A program made the translations under genes and the position numbers. Below are positions 1-5,709 of a stretch of 8,556 bases of DNA, in pieces. The notes under the pieces were generated by a model. The model did not search any database, was not told where the DNA came from, and saw only the letters and a list, made by a program, of their open reading frames with translations. The stretch is taken from the NCBI GenBank assembly GCA_016930955.1, contig JAFGFR010000302.1, forward strand, positions 1-8,556. Reading direction: 5' to 3'. How positions within the stretch are numbered: position 1 is the stretch's first letter; every line of letters begins with the position of its first letter. The stretch comes from Victivallales bacterium. GTDB lineage: Bacteria > Verrucomicrobiota > Lentisphaeria > Victivallales > JAADHT01.

Positions 1-330
1 GGTTTGTCATCTGGAGGCTCCGGCTTCGGGGGTGATGCCGCAGATTCCATCCGGAGCAATACAATGTCGGAGACTAAGGACGGATACACGCTCAGAATGA
101 AAATCCCGGGCCTCGACAAGTCCTCGCTTGATGTCAGATTAAGAAACAACACTTTGATAGTCTCCGGCTCGCGCAATCAACAGGTCGAGCAGTCTGCGGG
201 AGGATCAAGGTTCCTATCATCGTCATTCAGCAGCTTCTCCTACTCATTTCATGTCCCCGGGCAGGTGGGCAGCGATAAGCTCGAGGTCAGCTATGACGAC
301 GACATTCTCGATGTCTTGATCCGTAAGTGA
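1..330 (+). CDS. Small heat-shock protein (Hsp20/alpha-crystallin), 3' part only
   Basis: The reading frame is open from the first base, so the true start lies upstream and only about the last 109 residues are visible. They match an alpha-crystallin domain: a 'DGYTLRMKIPGLDKSSLDV' strand-turn unit resembling the family's 'Y.v.velPGv.kedi.v' pattern, then 'LRNNTLIVSGSR' (family 'nG.L.I.GeR'), a Ser-rich stretch, 'FSYSFHVPGQV' (family 'f.R.f.LP..v') and the closing 'DKLEVSYDDDILDVLIRK'. The usual A-x-x-x-N-G-V-L motif is degenerate (SYDDDILDV), and the protein ends just after the last strand with no IxI/V tail. That tail normally docks on neighbouring subunits, so assembly may differ from classical Hsp20. 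Proteins of this family are ATP-independent holdase chaperones. The gene converges on the acyltransferase gene, leaving 51 bases between the stops. The family call is firm; the N-terminal region is unknown. Confidence 0.85.
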   Translation, partial: GLSSGGSGFGGDAADSIRSNTMSETKDGYTLRMKIPGLDKSSLDVRLRNNTLIVSGSRNQQVEQSAGGSRFLSSSFSSFSYSFHVPGQVGSDKLEVSYDDDILDVLIRK

Positions 331-381
331 GGCAGGCAGGCATCCGGCAGCGGCAGTGCGTTCTTTGAGCCACGAATCTCA

Positions 382-1380
382 TCATTTGGATGGATCCTTT
401 GGTGCCCTGTCGCTGTAGAACCGCGGGGTGACCTGAACCGCGTAATAGGGGAACAAGGCCTTTTTATCCTCGCCGATATCCTCGGGGATGTAGCGCCATC
501 TCTCATACATCCACAGATACTGTTCCGGATATTGACGGATATAATCCTCTGTGAGCGCCATCAGTCCCCTGAGGATTGCCTCGTCGCTGTCGTACTCCAT
601 GATGTCTTTCGGCAGGGGCTTGACGAAAGTCTTGTAGCCGGATGCGGTCCTGACCGCACCCCCGACGGCGAGGAAGGCATTGAACTTTTTGCCGAACATT
701 GCCGGGGCCCTGCTCGTGCTGGCCGGCAGACCGAAAAAATCAATGAACACACCCCCGTCCCGGGCCCGGGTATTCTGATCTATCAAGGTCGCCACAATCA
801 TCCCGTCCTTCAATGCCTGTATCATCCCTTTTACTGCCCCCCTGGCCTCTATGACTCTGGTGCCGGTGACCGTCCGCCCGCCATTTATCAGACGGTCGAG
901 ATAGGGGTTGTTCATCGCCCTGACCACCACCGCCATTTTTATACGCTGTAATGTAGTCTGTGCTATCCGGGCAAGCTCCCAGTTGCCCAGATGCGGGGTG
1001 ACCCAGATTATCCCCCGCCCCGACTCGTCACATCGGGTGACAATCCTTTGTATCTCGGGATCCATTTCCAGAATTTTGACGAGTCTCTCGTGCCTGCCGG
1101 CAAACCAGAAGAACTCAAGGACAAAAAGCACCGTGCTCGCGGCGTTCCTTCTGGCAATCCTGCGAATTTCGCGGATGTCCTTTTCTGGGAAGGCCACTTT
1201 CAAATTGGCGGTGATCAGTCTTTTGGCCGGAGGGAACAGATACAAGAAAAAGCCTGCGATGTCGGCGAGGATAAAAACGAGACGCAAGGGGAGCGCTCGG
1301 ACAAAATGATACGCACAGAAGGAAAAAAAATACTCAAGAAAATAACGGGATCTCTTGAGGGGATTAATCCGTTTGCTCAT
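382..1380 (-). CDS. Lysophospholipid acyltransferase of the LpxL/HtrB (lipid A acyltransferase) family
   Basis: The 332-residue product has the expected length for the family that adds secondary acyl chains to lipid A at the inner membrane. Residues about 12-52 form a hydrophobic N-terminal anchor. They are followed by 'ANLKVAFPEK' (58-67), like the family's 'NL.laFPe'. The catalytic HX4E box is 'HLGNWE', with His130 and Glu135. Further family blocks are 'TLIDQNTRARDGGVFIDFFGLPA' (198-220; given here as the DQ at 201-202 plus the GvFidFFG segment) and 'EQYLWMYERWR' near the C-terminus. The ATG at 1380 was chosen because the frame upstream (to 1596) lies inside the preceding gene and has no family similarity. 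This ATG overlaps the stop of the preceding gene as ATGA, a typical translational-coupling arrangement. The acyl donor and exact substrate cannot be read from sequence; a phosphatidylinositol-mannoside-type or ornithine-lipid role is less likely in an outer-membrane bacterium. Confidence 0.9.
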   Translation of the reverse strand: MSKRINPLKRSRYFLEYFFSFCAYHFVRALPLRLVFILADIAGFFLYLFPPAKRLITANLKVAFPEKDIREIRRIARRNAASTVLFVLEFFWFAGRHERLVKILEMDPEIQRIVTRCDESGRGIIWVTPHLGNWELARIAQTTLQRIKMAVVVRAMNNPYLDRLINGGRTVTGTRVIEARGAVKGMIQALKDGMIVATLIDQNTRARDGGVFIDFFGLPASTSRAPAMFGKKFNAFLAVGGAVRTASGYKTFVKPLPKDIMEYDSDEAILRGLMALTEDYIRQYPEQYLWMYERWRYIPEDIGEDKKALFPYYAVQVTPRFYSDRAPKDPSK

Positions 1381-2300
1381 CTTGACGCACGGGCGATTCT
1401 GCGTCTGGGCGGCGGGGAGTACAGCACTTCGCCGTCTTTGCCTGCCCTCAGACCCATAGAGAAAAAGAGGGCATCCCGGGATGAAGCAGCAATCTGTTGC
1501 GCAAGATGAAGCCTGTTGGCGACTTGGCAGTTCCATGACTCGGCCTGTCTTGCCACCTTTGCCTCGAGATCGGGAGTTATATTGATCAATCCCCACCCGT
1601 CTGCAAGCTCGTGGGGCTTGACAGTGCCCTCCGGCACGGCAAGGTAGAGATAGTCGGCCACATGCGCCCTCCGGATCTGCTCGAAACGGCTCCCGTTGTA
1701 GAGTGCCCTCTCAAGCTCCTCTATCTTCTTCAGACAACTACGGTATCTCCTGTTCCTGCTCTCGGAATAGCGCCATGACTCGAACTCGGTGAAGAGGGTG
1801 TCGCTGTCACGCAAAGACGGCTCCTTCGCCCGGATTTCAGCCTCGATGGCAAGTTTAAGCTCCTTTTGAACCACAAGCAAGGGCAAAAGCTCCTCCTGTC
1901 GTGAGCAGTCAGGCCAGCAGTCATCACGGTCGAGTCTGGTTTCGACAATCAAAGTCCTGACAGGCTGGAGCAGCCGTTTTTTAGCGGGAAGCGACCAGAA
2001 GGCCGCCATGTCCGCGCGGAATCTGGAGACTCTGGTGGGAACCCTGAGCCCCACACCTGACGGACTCTGAGGCAGCAGCCAGGCCAGAACAGCTCTCTTC
2101 AGGTCGAAATCCCTCATGTGCTGTCCTGAATTGCTTGGTTTATTGGCGATATGTTCGTCTGTGGCACCGAATCCAGAGGGGTTCTCACCCAAAGCTTCGT
2201 CTGCTTCAGGAATACCTTGGTCGAAAATGACACCGGCATTTTTCTTTTCGGCCACGACATCCCCGAAATCAAAACTGAGCTGTTCCTGAACCATTTTCAT
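1377..2300 (-). CDS. Unrecognised protein with a possible PD-(D/E)XK (MmcB-like) nuclease core
   Basis: I do not recognise this 307-residue protein by name. Residues 1-62 look low in structure and open with 'MVQEQLSFDF', which resembles a sliding-clamp-binding QLSLF-type motif. A compact domain then runs from about 66 to 285: 'RAVLAWLLPQSPSGVGLRVPT' (69-89), 'RFRADMAAFW' (93-102, Asp97), 'TLIVETR' (116-122, Glu120), an acidic Cys-containing stretch 'DRDDCWPDC' (124-132), a charged helical segment about 135-210, then 'VADYLYLAVPEG' (214-225) and 'GWGLINI' (235-241). The order RAD, then iVE.r, then 'Y.yfAVPe', then 'GLi' recalls MmcB-type nuclease-like proteins, with Asp97 and Glu120-x-Arg122 as possible metal-site residues. 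This is inference from pattern order. The C-terminus is Arg-rich ('PPPRRRIARASR'). ATG at 2300 is preferred over the in-frame GTG at 2330, because it has an AAAGG Shine-Dalgarno 6 bases upstream and lies downstream of a candidate promoter. Its stop overlaps the start of the acyltransferase gene. Confidence 0.75.
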   Translation of the reverse strand: MKMVQEQLSFDFGDVVAEKKNAGVIFDQGIPEADEALGENPSGFGATDEHIANKPSNSGQHMRDFDLKRAVLAWLLPQSPSGVGLRVPTRVSRFRADMAAFWSLPAKKRLLQPVRTLIVETRLDRDDCWPDCSRQEELLPLLVVQKELKLAIEAEIRAKEPSLRDSDTLFTEFESWRYSESRNRRYRSCLKKIEELERALYNGSRFEQIRRAHVADYLYLAVPEGTVKPHELADGWGLINITPDLEAKVARQAESWNCQVANRLHLAQQIAASSRDALFFSMGLRAGKDGEVLYSPPPRRRIARASR

Positions 2301-2306
2301 ATCAAA

Positions 2307-2314
2307 CCTTTCCC
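2307..2314 (-). promoter_or_regulatory. Ribosome binding site that decides the start at 2300
   Basis: On the minus strand GGGAAAGG lies 6 bases before the ATG at 2300. The alternative GTG start at 2330 has no purine-rich site before it. Confidence 0.5.
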
Positions 2315-2339
2315 TTTCATGAATGCTCACCGTCAGGAT

Positions 2340-2367
2340 AATCTACACGGAAGAGAACCAGATTCAA
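2340..2367 (-). promoter_or_regulatory. Candidate sigma-70-type promoter for the possible-nuclease/acyltransferase pair
   Basis: On the minus strand TTGAAT (2367-2362) and TAGATT (2345-2340) are separated by 16 bases; each matches four of six consensus positions. Transcription would start near 2333, about 30 bases before the ATG at 2300 and within the GTG-extended reading frame. This also favours the shorter start. The match is by eye and could be chance in this moderately AT-rich stretch (2336-2392). Confidence 0.3.
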
Positions 2368-2392
2368 ACCGGAACATGAAAAACATACATTC

Positions 2393-2583
2393 GAGCCAAT
2401 TTCAAAACTACCCGTGGCTCTGCGTCCTGCCAGGTCAGTTCGGGGTCATTACTGGACAGTCTTCGAGTGTCTCAGCCCTTATCCCGACGTGGTTTGCTGA
2501 ATATCTATACCAGTCATCTCGCCGCATCGCCCGCCGGCACCTGCGCTTCCAAAGCGGTTCTGGCGGAGTCTTGAAATTGGCTC
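2393..2583 (-). repeat. 191-bp non-coding interspersed element with terminal inverted repeats
   Basis: The ends are inverted copies of each other: 2393-2409 and 2567-2583 match at 16 of 17 positions, and the outer 13 bases (GAGCCAATTTCAA) match perfectly. Inside lies an imperfect hairpin (2442-2487), and no convincing protein is encoded. Read on the minus strand, the element starts on the last base of the amrS stop codon (TAG at 2585-2583). Its far end shares an exact 26-base run (2393-2418) with 8472-8497. Its near end also aligns with the sequence at 8472 onward (TTTGGA.GCG, CGATGCGG.GAG, and a terminal T.TA). Size, inverted termini and lack of coding capacity suit a MITE- or REP-like element. 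No clear target-site duplication is visible. Confidence 0.7.
2442..2487. repeat. Hairpin core of the interspersed repeat, copy 1
   Basis: An imperfect stem-loop: CTG and GACA on the left pair with TGTC and CAG on the right, around the loop GTCTTCGAG, and outer GGG/CCC can close the stem. The first 37 bases align with 3536-3571 at 33 positions (one gap, three substitutions). It lies between amrS and the possible-nuclease gene and could act as an RNA hairpin or weak terminator, but no T-tract follows on either strand. Confidence 0.6.
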
Positions 2584-3482
2584 TAGAACATGATGTTCCC
2601 GAGATAAATGTTCGAGAAGCCCCGAGACTGCGCCTCCACACGGATATCGAGCAGTGTCTGTGGTGGAGTTCCGGGTGATGCGTTGTATTTGTAGTCGGGA
2701 TGATATGCCGAGAAGTGAAGCGGGATTTCCTTGCCTAGTTCTTCCCCGACCCAAGACAGGTAGTCGTCTATCATCTCGGGGAAGTCGTTCTTCCCGGGTA
2801 TGACAAGATTGGTCAACTCGAGGTGTCCCCCCATGGAATGGAACAGCTTGATGGATTCAAGCACAGGTGCAAGGGAGCCCCCGGTCATCTCACTGTAGAA
2901 TCCCTCTGAGAAGCCCTTCATGTCGAAGTTTGCCGCGTCAATGCAGGAAAATATCTCCCTGGCCGGCTCCGGGGACACGTAGGCGTTGGATACCAGCACC
3001 GTGGCGAGGCCGGAAGATCTCGCGAGATTGGCGATGTCAATGAGGTATTCCGCCCAGACCGTCGGCTCGTTGTATGTAAAGGCCACGCTGCGGCATTTGT
3101 TTTCCGTGGCCATTTTGACTATGGACGCGGGAGAACATTCCTCAGGCTTGATGGGGGAGGTGTAGGTTCCTCTTGAGAGAATGTAGTTCTGGCAGAATAC
3201 GCACCCGAGGTTGCATCCGTAGGTGCCGATCGAAAATGTTTTGGAGCCGGGGAGGAAGCCGGCAAGTGGTTTCTTCTCGATTGGGTCAATATTGATTGCC
3301 GCCGGATGCCCATAGGCTAAAGAGCAGAGTGTGCCGCCGATATTTTTGCGAATTCTGCAGAATCCTGTCTTCCCGGACGGGATATTGCAGCTTCTCGGGC
3401 ATAGCAGGCAACGGACATTGCCACCCGGCAGAGGCTCCCACCATCTCGCCTCATGGCTTGAAACTTTATCGCCGGCAGCCAT
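2583..3482 (-). CDS. amrS: AmrS-type radical SAM enzyme (AmmeMemoRadiSam system, PflA-like)
   Basis: The 299-residue protein carries the radical SAM motif CNLGCVFC (Cys90, Cys94, Cys97), which binds a [4Fe-4S] cluster and splits S-adenosylmethionine. Before it lies a Cys-rich N-terminal block typical of this COG1180 subgroup: Cys25, Cys28, Cys32 and Cys42 in 'CLLCPRSCNIPSGKTGFC', then 'GHPAAINIDPIEKKPL' (58-73). Other family signatures are 'FTYNEPTVW' (135-143), 'SNAYVSPEP' (165-173), 'DMKGF' (187-191) and 'ELTNLVIPG' (222-230), and 'FSAYHPDYK' (257-265). The partners Memo and AMMECR1 are not in the window; the substrate of the system is not established. The start has GGAG 5 bases upstream. 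The protein ends at 'YLGNIMF', whereas from memory relatives continue about 30-40 residues into a CPxCG-containing tail. The stop codon overlaps the repeat element, so the tail may have been lost. Neighbours are serC upstream (112-base gap) and the possible-nuclease gene downstream. Confidence 0.88.
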   Translation of the reverse strand: MAAGDKVSSHEARWWEPLPGGNVRCLLCPRSCNIPSGKTGFCRIRKNIGGTLCSLAYGHPAAINIDPIEKKPLAGFLPGSKTFSIGTYGCNLGCVFCQNYILSRGTYTSPIKPEECSPASIVKMATENKCRSVAFTYNEPTVWAEYLIDIANLARSSGLATVLVSNAYVSPEPAREIFSCIDAANFDMKGFSEGFYSEMTGGSLAPVLESIKLFHSMGGHLELTNLVIPGKNDFPEMIDDYLSWVGEELGKEIPLHFSAYHPDYKYNASPGTPPQTLLDIRVEAQSRGFSNIYLGNIMF

Positions 3483-3506
3483 AAATTCTCCATCGGCCGG
3501 AAAAAC

Positions 3507-3578
3507 GGTATATATTCAGCAAATCCCGTTAGTGCGGGGTCATGCTGGACAGTCCTCGGGTGTCTCAGCCCCGACCCC
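3507..3578 (+). repeat. Partial copy of the interspersed repeat with hairpin core, copy 2
   Basis: Bases 3507-3523 (GGTATA-TATTCAGCAAA) match the minus strand of 2493-2511 apart from a 2-base gap. Bases 3536-3578 hold the hairpin core: GGGGTC/GACCCC, GCTG/CAGC and GACA/TGTC paired around loop GTCCTCGGG, a stronger stem than copy 1. Relative to the shared flank, the core is in the opposite orientation from copy 1. The unit fills most of the 112-base gap between serC and amrS. It may also fold in the transcript between them, but there is no T-run to support a terminator. Confidence 0.6.
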
Positions 3579-3594
3579 GAACGAACATCCAGAT

Positions 3595-4671
3595 TCAGCG
3601 GTTCGCCGATTCGAACTCATTCATGAAATCTATGAGTGTCTCGACACCCTTTATCGGCATGGCGTTGTAGATGCTTGCTCTTATTCCGCCGACCGATCGG
3701 TGACCCTTCAGCCCAGTCAGTCCCGCTTTTTTTGCCCCGGAGAGGAATTTTGCCTCGAGATCCTCTGACGGCAGCCGGAAGACAACATTCATTCTCGATC
3801 GACTCCCGGGATCAACCGGCGACCTGTAGAACTCGCTCGAGTCTATCAGCTCGTAAAGAGCCTCCGACTTGGCATCGTTGATCTCCTCCATGGCAGATAT
3901 CCCCCCCTTGTCCTTGAGCCACTCCATCACCAGATTCAGCATGTAGATTCCGAAGGTGGGAGGTGTGTTGTAAAGAGAGTTGTTCTCGATGTAAGTCTTG
4001 TGCTTGAGCATGACCGGAGTTTTCTCCGGCACTCTTTCCGCGAGGTCCCTGCGGATGATCACCAACGCCACCCCGCTCGGCCCAAGATTCTTCTGCGCAC
4101 CTGCGTATATAAGACCAAAGCTGTTGATATCTATTACCTTGGACATGATGTCGCTGGACATGTCAGCGACCAGCGGGACTTCGGTTTCCGGGAAAGAATG
4201 GTACTGAGTCCCGGCGATGGTGTTGTTGCTTGTGATGTGCAGGTAGGAGGCCTTCGGGTCGGGGCGCCAGTGGCGGATCACCGGGATCCTGTCGTAGTTG
4301 GTCTCCTTGCTCGAAGCCACAATCTTGACATCCCCGAAGAGTTTGGCCTCCTTCGCCGCCTTGGATGCCCATGAGCCGGTGTCGGCGTACTCGGCAAAGC
4401 CGCCTGGAAGCATCAGATTCATCGGCACCATCGCAAACTGCAGACTCGCCCCGCCTTGGATGAAGCATACCGCATAGTCGTCGCCAATATTCATGAGACC
4501 GCGGATATTGGCCTCGACCCTCTGCATGATGTCCGAGAATTCAGTGCCACGGTGTGACAGCTCCATGAGCCCGCAGCCTGAATCGGCATAGTTTGTGAAC
4601 TCCGCAGCAGCTTTTTCCATTACCTCTTCCGGCAGCATCGCCGGACCCGCGCTGAAATTGAAAATTTTCAT
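3595..4671 (-). CDS. serC: Phosphoserine aminotransferase
   Basis: This cytosolic PLP enzyme converts 3-phosphohydroxypyruvate and glutamate to O-phosphoserine in serine synthesis, and in some bacteria also acts in PLP synthesis. The 358-residue length is normal. The start is the family's typical 'MKIFNFSAGPAMLPEEV', with SerC blocks following: 'GLMELSHRG' (34-42), 'CFIQGGASLQF' (69-79, PLP phosphate region), 'TSNNTIAGTQ' (147-156), 'VADMSSD' (168-174, Asp170 for the pyridine nitrogen), 'YAGAQKNLGPSG' (189-200, Lys194 as the Schiff-base lysine), and 'GHRSVGGIRASIYNA' (323-337). An open frame extends upstream to 4827 but is not SerC-like, and an AAAGGG site sits 8 bases before the ATG at 4671. 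It is the first recognised gene of the leftward block. No other serine-pathway gene is in view. Confidence 0.97.
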   Translation of the reverse strand: MKIFNFSAGPAMLPEEVMEKAAAEFTNYADSGCGLMELSHRGTEFSDIMQRVEANIRGLMNIGDDYAVCFIQGGASLQFAMVPMNLMLPGGFAEYADTGSWASKAAKEAKLFGDVKIVASSKETNYDRIPVIRHWRPDPKASYLHITSNNTIAGTQYHSFPETEVPLVADMSSDIMSKVIDINSFGLIYAGAQKNLGPSGVALVIIRRDLAERVPEKTPVMLKHKTYIENNSLYNTPPTFGIYMLNLVMEWLKDKGGISAMEEINDAKSEALYELIDSSEFYRSPVDPGSRSRMNVVFRLPSEDLEAKFLSGAKKAGLTGLKGHRSVGGIRASIYNAMPIKGVETLIDFMNEFESANR

Positions 4672-4679
4672 GCCAGAAT

Positions 4680-4688
4680 CCCTTTCTC
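4680..4688 (-). promoter_or_regulatory. Ribosome binding site of serC
   Basis: On the minus strand GAGAAAGGG ends 8 bases before the ATG at 4671. It supports this start over the in-frame upstream ATG at 4827. Confidence 0.6.
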
Positions 4689-4916
4689 CATATGTAGTGT
4701 TATCCAGACCAGAGCCAAAACAAAGCCGTCTACATTCCTCTCCCTGCAACGCCCGCAAGCATACAAAGCCAGAGGCACCCTGCTGAGCAAGACAACGGAC
4801 AATAACACCATAATCCGCATTTTGCATCCAACTTTTTTCCTTTTTTGTGTAAAATTGCTTGCAATATTTCGGAAACGCGATACTTTTATTGGCGGGCGGC
4901 GATGCCGCAGCAAGAA

Positions 4917-4940
4917 ACAGATATCTGTCGGCACATGCCG
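4917..4940. promoter_or_regulatory. Adjacent palindromes, possible operator upstream of the FHA gene
   Basis: A perfect 12-base palindrome (ACAGATATCTGT) is directly followed by an interrupted one (CGGCA-CA-TGCCG). They lie 64-87 bases before the FHA start codon and just downstream of the weak promoter candidate, a position suited to a repressor or a leader hairpin. No binding protein can be named. Confidence 0.3.
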
Positions 4941-4990
4941 GATCATATAGATGTACACGTCATGCCCTGAGGCGGAATTAAGAGAATTTT

Positions 4991-4997
4991 GAAGGAG
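4991..4997 (+). promoter_or_regulatory. Ribosome binding site of the FHA gene
   Basis: GAAGGAG ends 6 bases before the ATG at 5004. It overlaps the in-frame TTG at 4989, which rules out that earlier start. Confidence 0.75.
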
Positions 4998-5003
4998 TTG
5001 ATT

Positions 5004-5477
5004 ATGCCCAAACTTGTTTGTTTAAGCGGAATGAACAAGGGAGAGGAATATGAACTTTCCGAAGGTAACAACACGATAGGACGCAGTGAGGAAAACACTA
5101 TCTGCGTGTTCGACAAGAAGTCCTCGCGCCATCATTGCCAAGTGATATTGAAGGGGGACACCTTGCATATAGAGGACTTGAACAGCACGAACGGCCTCAG
5201 GCTGAACAACAACTTCATAACTGGCACGGTACCTCTGAAGATCGGCGACCACATCCGTCTTGGGCAGACGGTTTTTCTCGTCAGCGACCGGTCGGTCAAG
5301 GAAAACGAGGACATCACCGCGTCGGCTCAGTTCAGGAAGCAGCAGAAATACGAGAGCCTGTTGCAACAGACAGCCTTTCAGGTGACCAAGACAACCGCTT
5401 TGAGAAAGCTCAAGACCGACAAGGAGGGGAGACAAACCGGCTTCCTGTCGTTCTTCCAGAGAGAGGACGAGGAATAA
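5004..5477 (+). CDS. FHA-domain protein
   Basis: The 157-residue soluble protein has one forkhead-associated domain over about residues 1-90. The family's recognition residues are all present: 'TIGRS' (GRS), 'SSRHHCQV' (SRxHC), 'DLNSTNGLRLN' (NSTNG) and 'LKIGDHIRLG' (GD.I..G). FHA domains bind phosphothreonine peptides, so the likely role is to dock to a Ser/Thr-kinase-phosphorylated partner. The C-terminal 65 or so residues are charged and Gln/Lys-rich ('FRKQQKYESLLQQTAF', later 'FLSFFQREDEE') with no domain I know; they may form a short helix. No kinase or phosphatase gene is nearby. It is followed by a 232-base spacer before the oxidoreductase operon, so it need not be in the same transcript. 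Confidence 0.93.
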   Translation: MPKLVCLSGMNKGEEYELSEGNNTIGRSEENTICVFDKKSSRHHCQVILKGDTLHIEDLNSTNGLRLNNNFITGTVPLKIGDHIRLGQTVFLVSDRSVKENEDITASAQFRKQQKYESLLQQTAFQVTKTTALRKLKTDKEGRQTGFLSFFQREDEE

Positions 5478-5654
5478 CGCTCCTTGATCCTTTGTTGAGA
5501 TCGGCCATTTCTCGTTGTCTGTAAAGCGAAAGCGGGACGGTTGGCGTGGCTGGGAACACGATGAGGAATGGCAAGGGCACGGAATGCCGACCGGCGACTT
5601 TGACCGGTACAGCTTGGCTATAGCGTTCTTCAAGGAGCCCGGGGCTGTTACACC

Positions 5655-5685
5655 TACCGTTCCTGCGATGCAGGATAAAACGGTG
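5655..5685 (+). promoter_or_regulatory. Leader hairpin upstream of the oxidoreductase operon
   Basis: ACCGT (5656-5660) pairs with ACGGT (5680-5684), and inside it CCTGC (5662-5666) pairs with GCAGG (5670-5674) around loop GAT, with an asymmetric internal loop between. It ends 24 bases before the start of the ferredoxin gene. The rest of the 232-base spacer (5478-5709) shows no protein I can support, and I found no good promoter or terminator there. Confidence 0.3.
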
Positions 5686-5709
5686 TGCAATTCTCCAGCA
5701 GGGATTCGA

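Larger units (their letters stand above)
4672..5003. other. Divergent intergenic region between serC and the FHA gene
   Basis: These 332 bases must hold promoters for both directions. Toward the FHA gene, TTGCAA (4859-4864) and TACTTT (4881-4886) are 16 bases apart; the match is weak. Pyrimidine/T tracts lie at 4831-4847. Three dyads are packed at 4896-4940: GCGGC-GAT-GCCGC (4896-4908), the perfect 12-base palindrome ACAGATATCTGT (4917-4928) and CGGCA-CA-TGCCG (4929-4940). On the minus strand a short open frame (4820-4668) ends by ATGA overlap at the serC start; see findings. I see no RNA gene here. Confidence 0.45.

Noticed and set aside
331..381. Bidirectional terminator between the convergent heat-shock and acyltransferase genes
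   Set aside because: The GGCAG runs are direct repeats on one strand and do not form a stem; no T-tract is seen.
991..1509. Plus-strand open frame of 172 codons across the acyltransferase start
   Set aside because: It lies opposite two supported genes, has no family motifs, and lacks a ribosome binding site.
1381..1596. N-terminal extension of the acyltransferase to 404 residues
   Set aside because: The extra 72 residues lie inside the upstream gene in another frame and have no family similarity; ATG at 1380 has the ATGA overlap.
2301..2330. GTG start for the possible-nuclease gene
   Set aside because: No ribosome binding site precedes it, and the promoter candidate would leave almost no leader; ATG at 2300 is better supported.
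2442..2487. Rho-independent terminator between amrS and the next gene
   Set aside because: The hairpin has no T-run on either strand and is better explained as the core of the repeat.
2372..2593. GAACATGA at 2372-2379 and 2586-2593 as a target-site duplication of the 191-bp element
   Set aside because: The left copy lies 13 bases away from the element border, so it is not a proper flanking duplication; chance is likely.
5515..5709. Long N-terminal extension of the ferredoxin subunit
   Set aside because: The 65 extra residues show no domain, and the family subunit has about the length obtained from 5710.
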